A DNA stretch of 64,000 nt. Source: Diabrotica undecimpunctata. Its lineage: Eukaryota > Arthropoda > Insecta > Coleoptera > Chrysomelidae. Where the stretch lies: assembly GCF_040954645.1 (NCBI RefSeq), contig NC_092808.1, positions 85,629,389 through 85,693,388 of the forward strand, given 5' to 3'. The notes beneath the pieces were generated by a model that did no database searches, had not been told where the DNA came from, and was given only the letters and a program-made list of their open reading frames with translations. A program made the translations under genes and the position numbers. Shown piece after piece: positions 55,460-64,000 of the stretch (the first letter of the stretch is position 1; each line of letters opens with the position of its first letter).

Positions 55460-57480
55460 TGTACAATTAGTGGAAAAATATAATAGGAGGAATAAGAAAA
55501 AGAATATGCAAAAAAGTCACACAAAAGCCTACAGATGCTTAAAAATACGTAGATTGCCTTTACTTCTTGGTAACAAAGGATCGTCCAACAGATACCTGAC
55601 TATCAAATTTAATTATGGTATTGCCTCAAATCGAATACCAGCAATAGCTACGATTTATATAAATATCCAAGAAAAACCTTTATTTATATTCCACAATCAA
55701 GCTATTAATTGATATCTGTTTAAAAATATATTAGAAAATAAATTAAACCCCAACATATCTAAAAAAAACACACACACCAAGAATTAAAAAATCAAGTACA
55801 AAAATTTACAGAATTAATACAGTACTCCTCGTGGGAATCAAATCCACCATTGGACTGAACAAAAACAGAAGCCCCTCCGATCCTAGTATAAGATTTACCA
55901 AAAATGACATCTAAGAAAACACCATGCAGATAAAGCAAACTGCAGATATAACAGGGCAGCCAAACACTTAAAAGACTACCTATCAAGAATTACAAACGAG
56001 AGGAGAGAACGGATACAAATTACATCTTATAAAAAACAACTAAAAGATTCAAGTAACCCAGAGGACATATCCCACCTGTAAGGAAACTTGATGAAAGTTG
56101 GACACAAAACAAATAAAGAGAAAGCAGAAATTGTCGCTTCACACCTTGAAATAGTTTTTAAACCTCATTTAACAAGATAAGATACAGATGACGAAATCAT
56201 AGCCTTTCTTGATTTAAAAATACCATCAGATAAACAAATACAACATTACATTATAAAAACAGAGCTAGACACTAAAAAACTCCAAAACACGACTTATTCA
56301 CTGAAAAAATTATGAAAAATCTACCGCAAAAATGGATACTTATGTTAACCTACCTTAAAAACGCCTAACCTAACATGGTAAACTACAACACTTGACAATT
56401 TCTTATTAACCAATCAGTCTACTTCCTTTCATGTCGAATAGTCCTGAAAAAATTACTAGCTAAACGAATAAAAAAATTATTGCAGAAAAAGAACTTCTAC
56501 CGACACAACAATTTGGATTTAAAGCCAAACATTTAACAATTGGACAGCTCCATCAAATGAGAGAATTAATTCGAAACTATTTTGAAAATAAGCAATATTG
56601 CTCAACTGCATTCATCGATTCATCGATTCATCGTCAAGTTTTTGACAAAGTGTGGCATCAGAGATTACTGTTTCAAATAAAACTGACCACGGATCAGAAC
56701 AAGTATGACATACTATACTCGTATCTAAAAGAAAGATATTTCCAGGTAAAATATGAAAACGAAATAACCGGTCTACATCTCATAAAGGCAGGCGTTCCTC
56801 AAGGTGGCATTCTTGGGAAGAAAGATCTTTTACTTACTATTTACCTACGATTTGTCTACTGACAATAAAGTACATACAGCTACATTTGCGGACGATACCG
56901 CAATCATAACAGTACATCCAGGTCCCTTTGTTGAAGCAGAACAACTCCACGAAAACTTAAATAATGTCCAGAAATGGACGAAGTGGACGATAAAGATAAA
57001 ACTCAATGAATCTAAATTAAGCCACATAGTATTCACTAAATGCCATAACGATTCACCTTAAATATTATTCAACCATGCTCTTTCCAACGGTAGACACTGT
57101 GAAGTACTTAAGCTTGCATATGGAGAATAGACTAGGGAGAATGGAGACCTAAAAAAAAACATCTTGATAACACATATAGAAAATATTATTTGCTACTAAA
57201 AAGAAAGTTCCAGTTGTCATTGCGAAAGAAACTGCTAGCGCACAATGCCATACTAAAGCCAATTTGGACGTCCAGATTAGAGGTGTGGGCACTACTTTAA
57301 CGTCCATACTAACAATCATGGACCGATTTCAAAACCATGGTTTGTAAGCAACAAAGATATACTACAATACCTACAAGTGCCACTGTAAGCGAAGTGATAG
57401 TGTCAGATAGTAATAATGGACAATAGTCAACAAACGAGACGTCTGAAGCAAGAATTACCATTAGATTAACCATTCTCAAG
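55460..57480 (+). pseudogene. Jockey-clade non-LTR ORF2 remnant
   Basis: Endonuclease-linker traces occur from 55500. The reverse transcriptase is best at 56500-57060: TQQFGFKAKHLTIGQLHQMR, a motif A split by a 9-12 bp duplication (FIDSSIHRQVFDKVWHQRL), GVPQGGILG, TATFADDTAIITVHPGP and LNESKLSHIVFTK. Thumb traces RKYYLLLKRKFQLSLRKKLL follow at 57175-57240. There are several stops. Related to, but clearly diverged from, the nested Jockey copy at 28230-30924. Confidence 0.75.
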
Positions 57481-57519
57481 TTAAGAATTAATAGTTGTAA
57501 TATTCATCATCAGTGGCAT

Positions 57520-57970
57520 TACAGCTCGTTATGAGCCAAAGCCTTCTTCAGAACAATCTTCCATTCGCCCCTGTCTCTGGCAACTCTTTTCCATGCTTTC
57601 CGATGGATGGATTTTAGATCATCCTCTATGTTATCTTGATACCTAAGTTTTGGTCTTCCTCTGGCTCATCTTTCCACTGGTCCTCTTCGGTCGAGAATTT
57701 TTGTGATCGTTGCATCTTCATCTCGCCTAATTACATGTCCTATCCATCGAAGGCGTGCTAATTTAATACATTTTACAACGTCAGGTTCCCCAAAATTTCT
57801 ATATAACTCAAAGTTGTAGCGCCTACGCCACAAACCCTGTTCTTGGATTCCACCATATATTTTCCTTAGAATTTTTCTCTCGAAACGTTTAAGCAATTTT
57901 TGTCGTTCTGTGTAAGTGACCACGTTTCAGACCCGTATGTTAACACTGGCCTTATTAGTGTTTTATATAG
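57520..57970 (-). pseudogene. RTE-type ORF2 C-terminal fragment, second copy
   Basis: The open frame 57666-57923 reads QKLLKRFERKILRKIYGGIQ, GLWRRRYNFELYRNFGEPDV, VKCIKLARLRWIGHVIRRDE, the conserved tail of RTE-like ORF2. Continuing to 57520 is the W-x-D-x-I-E-D-D-L-like part at DNA level (TCATCCTCTATGTTATC). Sister to 46730-47140. Confidence 0.7.
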
Positions 57971-58734
57971 TTGTAATATTCATGTAGAGTAAATATTTAT
58001 TGAAATATTTCTCTTCGAACTAATGATGTAAAGTAAACAAAATGGTTTCTGGTTTCTGTTTGACTGATTGCATAGTAAATGAACAAAAAAAACTTTTTGC
58101 TAATTACTAAAATTTAAAAAAAGTCCGCAAGGCTTAAATTCAGCAAAATTGAAATAAAAAAAATTATAAAAATGGACAAACTGACAGGAAAAATACAGTC
58201 CAGAAATACAAAATGACACTAGAAACAAAATGTAATAACAATAAAGAAGTCAGAAATAACTTGTGGCTTAATCCCATATAAACACAATATTTAACTTATA
58301 CATGCCACAAGAAAACAGTTTCAAAACATTCTTTCTCCGCTGTCTGGTTTCTGTTGTTTACTTTAATACCTTAAAAAAGATTCGATGAGAAATGCTGAAA
58401 AAAATATTTTGTCAATACTTTCAAAACAATGAATGTTAATTCAGAAATAATACATTTTTTACCTTAGCTAGTAATGAAAATAACTTTTTTTCCTTTATAT
58501 GCACTCTTCTCGTCATAAGTTTGCGACCATCACCTGAAATTATTCTCTATCTTATGTTAATTTCATAATTATACTGGCCTCCTTGATGTCAAACCATTAG
58601 CGTAAATGTCGGAGCCAAGAGAACTTCTTTCGTCCGATGTCTCGTCTTAATACGTAAGGAAAGATCCTTCAACGATCATGGTGGAGTAGTCTTGACCTAG
58701 TCAATACTACTCCACCAAAAATTGAAGCTTTGAT
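57971..58734. other. No feature seen
   Basis: AT-rich DNA with no recognisable element. Confidence 0.4.
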
Positions 58735-58920
58735 GTGTATTTACCGATCCCATCTACTGAGTTAGTAAAGAAATCTATATTATATTCGGCAAAAAGATTG
58801 TACAACCATCTCCCTTTGCAACTTAAATCTACAACTTCTTTCCTTAAGTTCCGTAAATTGACAAAAGCCTATCTACCTGAAAGACCTTATTATTCAGTGG
58901 AAGAGTTTCTTAACAAATAA
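58735..58920 (+). pseudogene. CR1-type ORF2 C-terminus, copy b
   Basis: Open frame ending KKSILYSAKRLYNHLPLQLK, STTSFLKFRKLTKAYLPERP and YYSVEEFLNK then stop; the same element tail as 36000-36235. Its 3' region is cut by the solo LTR at 58972. Confidence 0.65.
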
Positions 58921-58971
58921 TAAAGAAAGTACAGTACGAATAGGTAGAAGCAACAAAGTATTTTTTTATAT

Positions 58972-59452
58972 TGTTACGATAGATAATGACGTGTCATATG
59001 ACTCAAAACTGTAAACATGTTTTTCTAATAAGTATTTTTTAGTAGGCAATATCCAAGGGACCACTACGCTAAAACCAGCTCCAGCCGTCGACCGACTTCT
59101 AGTAAATTCGCCGAAAGACCAGTCCTTGAGTCACCTTCTCGTCTATTCAATGGAATCTAGTTCTAATTGATGAAAGGTCGTCGATTCATCTCCAGAACTT
59201 CGATAATATCGGCTTTTTATTTTTAAAGAAGGAATTTTGTTGTAAAGGGACAGTTAGTTTTTGAACATCGCCTCGGGTTTTAAAATGTATCGCACGTATT
59301 ATAAGAAATGTACATAACTTATATAATTATTAATGTATATAAATTAGTTATATTGTGCAAATAAAGACTTTAAATAAACTTATAAGTGTGATAAGTGTAG
59401 AATATTTAATAATAAATAAAAACAATAAATTAGTTTAAGAAAAAAAATTACA
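58972..59452 (+). repeat. Solo LTR related to the Gypsy element at 16155
   Basis: 481 bp starting TGTTACGATAGATAATGACG and ending TTACA, flanked by ATAT at 58968-58971 and 59453-59456. It shares ordered blocks with the 494-bp Gypsy LTR: TGTTACGATA, AAAACyGTAAA, TATTTTTTAG, GGGACAGTTA and AATAAACTTATA. No internal region follows, so it is a product of LTR-LTR recombination. Confidence 0.75.
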
Positions 59453-59499
59453 ATATATATTTTCAGTGACAATAAAGCATATTTCTATTCTATTCCATT

Positions 59500-60146
59500 C
59501 TATAACATGCGATGAACATAAATATATCGAATCTATAATATCTAAAGAAGGTACTACCAAAGGGGACATCGAAAACAGAACGCAGCAGGGAAAAAAAGCG
59601 GTAAACATTCTAAACTCTCTACTATGCTCTAAAGATATTAGACAAGAAACGAAATTGACAATCTATAGTGCCTTGGTAGAGCCAATTATGGCTTATGGGG
59701 CAGAAGTTTGGCAGATCACGAAAAAATATAGAAAAATAATAGAAGTAGTAGAAATGGATTTTCTAAGGAGAGTGTGTGGTGTATCCAAAAACGATCATAT
59801 CAGGAATGCAGATATTAGAAGGAGGGCAAATACTGTGTATTTCAGTGTAGAAAGAAATAAAACAAGACAATTAGTGTGGTATGATCACGTGAAGCTAACT
59901 AATAAAGATAGATGGCCACAGAAAGCTTTAAATTACATACCAGAACAAAGGAGAAGAATTGAAAGTCCCTCAATTGCATGGGAAGAAAATGTACGGCACA
60001 TAATGAGAGGTAGAGCGATCAAAGAAGACGAATGGATGGACAGAAAACGATGGCGGTCGAAATGCAAGAACATATATCAAAAGAATCCAGACATGATATG
60101 GTTCTTGTCTTTAGTATCCATATCTCTGGACCGTACAACAGTGTAG
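59500..60146 (+). pseudogene. RTE-like ORF2 C-terminal half
   Basis: A 226-codon open frame (59466-60146) reads TKGDIENRTQQGKKAVNILN, TKLTIYSALVEPIMAYGAEV then WQIT, VVEMDFLRRVCGVSKNDHIR and VWYDHVKLTNKDRWPQKALN. This is the thumb and tail of an RTE/R1-like non-LTR family (Y-G-x-E-x-W, D-F-x-R-R, R-I-R-N, W-x-G-H-V). It keeps an open frame but lacks the catalytic palm, so it is a fragment. The N-terminal 20 codons are not homologous. Confidence 0.7.
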
Positions 60147-60179
60147 ACATAATTTTATTGTAAAATAGTACTTTCATTT

Positions 60180-60830
60180 TAAAGAACGTACTCCTGACTA
60201 TTTAGATTTTTATTTTGACTTCATCATCAGGATCCCATTTATCGTTTATTTACCATCCCAAGTACTTAAATCTCGTTACGATTTTAATGTCCTGATTTAC
60301 TATCCGTATTATGACATTTTCAATATGACTTTGCTAATGATGCTGATAAATAATTTTGTATTCTTAATATTTATTTTAAGAAGCTAGTTTTGACTGACGA
60401 TATTGATTTTGATGTGTTGTCAGCATATCGGATATTAATAATAGGTTTTTAATGTACCTTTATTCATATTTCTATATCTTCTAAAGTTTCCTGTAAAATG
60501 TACTCAGGAGATAAATTGAAAAGAAATGGCGACATTATATGCCCTGTGTCATATTTCCGACTTTTATGTAAGTTGACTGGTTCCAATACAAGTTCTTGAT
60601 AATCGTGATGTCTTTACCACATATTCCAATTTGTATCTTTATTTATGTATGTTTATTTATAAGTTTGTCATGGCTTACGTTATCGTATACCTTTTTATAC
60701 TCTATAAAACAGGAAACTACATTCCTCTGTCGATCGAAATTTTTAGATCAATATTTGCATTTAGAATAAAGCATCTTTGTTGCCCATATCATTTCGGAAA
60801 CAAAATTGGGTTTAAATGAAAATAACTTTT
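60180..60830 (-). pseudogene. RTE-like reverse transcriptase palm remnant
   Basis: Minus-strand translation gives YKKVYDNVSHDKLI (motif A region), GKDITIIKNLYWNQSTYIKV (RTE signature), a lost G-V-R-Q-G-C-x-L-S-P box, and IRYADNTS for Y-A-D-D-T. Downstream, YLGMVNKR precedes the end. It lies tail-to-tail with 59500-60146 and may be a separate copy of the same family. Confidence 0.65.
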
Positions 60831-61089
60831 TAGATAGGCGACATTATTATATAAAAATAGTCGAATATTAAGAAAATAATAAACGCATAGATTACAAAAC
60901 GAAAAAAGTCCTTTCTACAGTCCTTAAATACGAATTCTTAATCCCTCTGCCGATACTCTCGATAAACTAAAAAAAGTATTTAAGAACTAGACAACAACTA
61001 AAAAAGAAATATGGAATTCAAAACAAGATGACAAAAAAACATCATCAACGCTTTTTGTAATCCTCAATTCAAAAAGATAAAATATACTA
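60831..61089. other. No feature seen
   Basis: AT-rich sequence, unassigned. Confidence 0.3.
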
Positions 61090-61680
61090 AATAGATATTT
61101 AAAACAATAAACTAAGGATATGAGTAAAGTCGTTATTGCAAATCTCGTTAGAGATGCATTGTGTTACAAAAAATTACCCAATGCATCAAGTAATTAAAGA
61201 TTCAGATATAGAAATAATTTCTGTGAGAGCAACATTTTCAACACATGTAGGAGATGAGTCATAAGTGTAAACTGTGGTAAAGGAGATCTACCTAACTATA
61301 AGAGATGTATTGCACATCAGAAATTATTACAAATCGCGTCTCAACTCAGAAACTCTTTTAACACTAGAATATAAAATCAATGTTATGCCACAACAGGTAT
61401 ATCTTACGCTCGCTCAAGCAATGTCGGAGAATCTTGAAGAATATTCAAATTAAAAGAGACTAATTCATATGCCAATCGAGTATACTAACGACACTAGTGA
61501 ATTAAAGGAGATGATGAAGCAACTTGTTATGCAAATGAAAGTAATAATCAAACTCATTACCAAGTTAATAAACAAAATTATATAATGATGCACCAACTGA
61601 AATTGTCTGTTTGAAATGCAAATGGCATATGAACTTATGAATAAGGGATTAAATTCTATTAATAATCAGAAGTGATTATA
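61090..61680 (+). pseudogene. Jockey-clade ORF1 end and ORF2 start
   Basis: Bases 61263-61375 read VNCGKGDLPNYKRCIAHQKL then LQI, the last zinc-knuckle region of Jockey ORF1 (C-V-N-C-G-G-x-H-x-x-N-Y-x-G-C). YARSSNVGES and ELKEMMKQLVMQMKVIIKLI follow. At 61590-61660 MMHQLKLSVxNANGI is the expected opening of the endonuclease in ORF2. Stops throughout. Confidence 0.65.
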
Positions 61681-62020
61681 ATTTATTTTTTACTTGTCAT
61701 TTATCCAATTCATTTATTACATTTTTTAATTTTATTTTATTAAACAAAAACCAAAAAGGTTACGCTAAGGACAAGATTCGAAACTGTGAACGTAGGCCCC
61801 GCTTGGAATGTCATTATTGTAAAGCTAGTGAAATTAAGATAACAGGTAACTAAAATATATGTAAACCATTTGAATTTAATAGTAGGTATGAAGTTGTGCG
61901 GGATAAAGGCAGAAAGCATTTGGGAGTGTACAATTAAATATACTGTACAACTAGTATATGGAAAATGAGTCAATACTCACAATCTTAAGTAGTTTATATT
62001 TAATAAAGTTGGTGAATTTT
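61681..62020. other. No clear feature before the ribozyme-like motif
   Basis: AT-rich; the minus frame at 61740-61973 is not supported by any motif. Confidence 0.35.
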
Positions 62021-62066
62021 GGGCGACCGGTTTCAAGGCTTACAATATTTGCCCCATCATCAGGCC
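62021..62066 (-). ncRNA. Hammerhead-ribozyme-like motif
   Basis: On the minus strand: GGGGC, then CTGATGA, then a degraded stem II (GGC...GCC across an AAATATTGTAA loop), then GAAA, a minimal CCGG stem III, GTC and GCCC. The GGGC before CTGATGA pairs with GCCC after GTC to form stem I, as in minimal type I hammerheads described in Penelope-like retroelement ends. The core boxes CUGAUGA and GAAA are intact. Stem II is weak, so activity is uncertain. Confidence 0.55.
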
Positions 62067-62540
62067 CCAGTACGTTATTTTAATATCTATTAGAAACTAA
62101 AAGATGTCAGACAGCAAAGATCTATAAACTAAGGTACTTCTGAGAATCACCTTCCCTCTTAAATAATACATTCAAGATCATCTTCAAATCAAACTTAATA
62201 TCAAGATGTTATTATTATTTTTATATTTCTACTGTATATTTTGTCTTTAGCTGTTGTGTCAATTTAATTAAATAAAAATTTCTTAGGACGACACAAACAT
62301 TAAAACACGAAGACAATATATTACAACTGTAACAGCCTTTGCAGTGTCATATTAATCACTAATTTAAGAAGAATTTATCGAATACCACAACTCTAATGAA
62401 AGGTATTTTAGCAGAAAAACAAGGTCCTAAAGAAATAAATTTTGAAAATATTCGTGGTTATAAGAATCCTAGCTAAGTTGTTTAAAATCCTAACTTTTTT
62501 TTATTTAGAAAAAACATATAATCCACATCAACCACGCAAG
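62067..62540. other. Unassigned DNA next to the ribozyme-like motif
   Basis: Possibly the rest of the same terminal repeat (to about 62160); no coding motif. Confidence 0.35.
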
Positions 62541-62544
62541 GTTA

Positions 62545-63290
62545 TTAGTGGAGTAACGTACACAAGAGTTCATTTTTGAAATAATTTATTACATGGTCAG
62601 TATTTATGGTTAAAGTGGTTTTAATGTCATCTGAGATTCCATATTTTCTTCTTGTTTCTTCGTGGTACTGGCAGTCAATCAGAATATGCTTCACCGTCAA
62701 TGTGAGAGAACAGTTTCTGCAGGGTGGAGAAGGTTCTTTGGTGATTAAGAATCTATGGGTCAGTGCAGTGTGTCCAATTCTTAGTCGGTTAATTATTAAT
62801 TGATCCCTTCTATTGGATGGATTATTTAAGATGGTCTTCACAAGGGGATAAATCTCATATAGTTTGGTTCCTGAATCTTTCCAGTAGTCTTGCCATTATG
62901 TTCATAAAGTGGTCTTTAATTAGGTTTTTGAGATCGGAATATGGGTAGTTTATTGATTTGGTTGTGTATTGTGAGTTTATTCGACTTGTGTTTGCTAGGT
63001 TATCCACTTTCTCATTTTCAGCTATTCCTACATGCGACGGTACCCAGATAAATACTACTTTTTTTCGAGTTGATTGAATTACATTTATCTCATTTTTTAT
63101 AGCCCGTAATATTGGATTTGTAGAGTATATCTGTTTTACACGTTATAGAGCCTTTAATGAGTCAGTAATGATGACACATTTATTCTCACTACGCGTTTTG
63201 AAGAAAATTAAGGCTTCCAAAATGGCTGTGGTCTCGCCTGTGAGGATGCAGCAATTTGTAGGTATGGATATAGTGTGAGTAGTGAAATCC
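62545..63290 (-). pseudogene. I-type non-LTR ORF2: RNase H and C-terminal finger
   Basis: Minus-strand order: GETTAILEALIFFKTRSENK, ITDSLKAL, KKVVFIWVPSHVGIAENEKV then DNLA (RNase H with Glu, Asp, and the H-x-G-x-x-x-N-E...D end). A frameshift near 62850 leads to 62545-62841, RDQLIINRLRIGHTALTHRF and CRNCSLTLTVKHILIDC. Same architecture as 22919-24721 but a different family member. The reverse transcriptase is missing at its 5' side. Confidence 0.8.
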
Positions 63291-63480
63291 TAACTTATAT
63301 GTTGTCAAATCACCCTTTAAGAAAATGTAATATTTCAACATTGTCCTTGGTAATCATTCAGCAATTTGTGTTGCGTTTTCTCTCGTAAATAAAGTCGTTG
63401 TCCATTTACCAGGTAAACAGCTAAATTAACTACAGTCAGATGCCGTTTTTGTATGGAAAATAAAGAGATTTTTCAAAACC
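63291..63480. other. Spacer between two non-LTR 3' regions
   Basis: No coding motif seen; ends at a T-rich run (63484-63499). Confidence 0.35.
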
Positions 63481-64000
63481 GCCTTATTTTTTTTTATTGA
63501 AATTAACGTGTCTCGACATCTATGGCCATTGACACAGGTACAAGAACGTCTGGAGTATTACATTATACATATAAGATTATTACATATATATAGTGTTACA
63601 AACTTTGTTTTTTTTGTAACAAACAATGTTGCAATATTTTACGAAATATTATTACAATTATATACGATAATATAATCTGCAATCTTTTAAAAAGTCAATT
63701 AGAGCACTGTACACATTAGGCGAACTAAGTATCTGTTTCAGGTTACCGGTTATATTATGCGCTGGTCTATATATTCTATAATAACTGCATTCAACGAGTA
63801 AGTGTTCTACTGTAAGGCGGTGAGAATCACAATGTTCACAAGCGGGTGGGTTTTCGGAAGTCATCAGGTATCCGTGAGTGAAGAGAGTGTGTCCTATTCG
63901 AAGTCTTCGAATGATGAGTTTGTCCCTCCTAGTCATTGTAGGTATCTTAAATGAGTATACAGTGGGATTGATTATATACAGTTTTATGTTTTGTCCATTC
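63481..64000 (-). mobile_element. Non-LTR retrotransposon 3' end, runs off the window
   Basis: A T-run at about 63484-63499 (poly(A) of the minus strand) is followed by a 3' untranslated region and the C-terminal frame 63658-63936: RDKLIIRRLRIGHTLFTHGY, then CEHCDSHRLTVEHLLVEC. This is again the I/Jockey-type terminal finger after the R-L-R-I-G-H-T box. Upstream parts of ORF2 lie beyond base 64000. Confidence 0.75.

Noticed and set aside
60215..60235. CATCATCAGG as another hammerhead core
   Set aside because: Lacks a GAAA box at a suitable distance and lies in a coding remnant of an RTE-like element; the same holds for TCATCAGTTTC near 45160.

Overview
The window looks like insect nuclear DNA, probably from a large, repeat-rich genome such as a beetle; the order is an inference from repeat style only. 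It is AT-rich, has long (AT)n arrays, no operons or bacterial signals, and almost every recognisable coding stretch belongs to a transposable element. The one likely host-gene piece is a minus-strand exon at 7987-8270 resembling cationic amino-acid transporters, so much of the window may be the introns or flanks of that gene.

Layout. 1-6.2 kb: minus-strand non-LTR elements (an I/Jockey-type copy with Gag-like ORF1 and the endonuclease start of ORF2, then a decayed CR1-type copy), separated by a possible terminal-inverted-repeat element and a long palindrome. 6.2-15.6 kb: R1-type and RTE-type fragments, the transporter exon, a long inverted-repeat family and AT arrays. 15.6-32.8 kb: a nest. 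A Penelope-like element (PLE) is split by a nearly intact 6.55 kb Ty3/Gypsy LTR retrotransposon (16155-22708, 4-bp target duplication) and then by a 5'-truncated I-type element (about 22823-24721). Next to it lies a CR1/L2-type element whose ORF1-ORF2 spacer was invaded by a 5'-truncated Jockey element with a 12-bp target duplication. 32.8-45 kb: a THAP-domain P-element-like pseudogene with recognisable exons, a piggyBac-like remnant, more I-type fragments and a PLE with a head-to-head inverted partial copy. 45-64 kb: RTE, Jockey, CR1, Harbinger and Tc1/IS630-type remnants, a solo LTR related to the Gypsy element, a MITE-like insertion, a hammerhead-ribozyme-like motif and two further non-LTR 3' ends at the right edge.

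The most unusual object is the Gypsy element. Its Gag starts with a SAP-like domain and a repetitive coiled-coil-like region and shows no CCHC knuckle. Gag and Pol share one frame separated by a single TAA. Downstream of the integrase, Pol carries a segment resembling a macrodomain of the OARD1/TARG1 (ADP-ribose hydrolase) type, followed by a CCCH zinc finger. The LTRs differ at only 5 of 494 positions, so the insertion is young, although a one-base frameshift separates the integrase zinc-binding part from its core.

All domain names come from reading translated sequence by eye; no database search was possible. Most remnants carry stops and frameshifts and are not functional genes.
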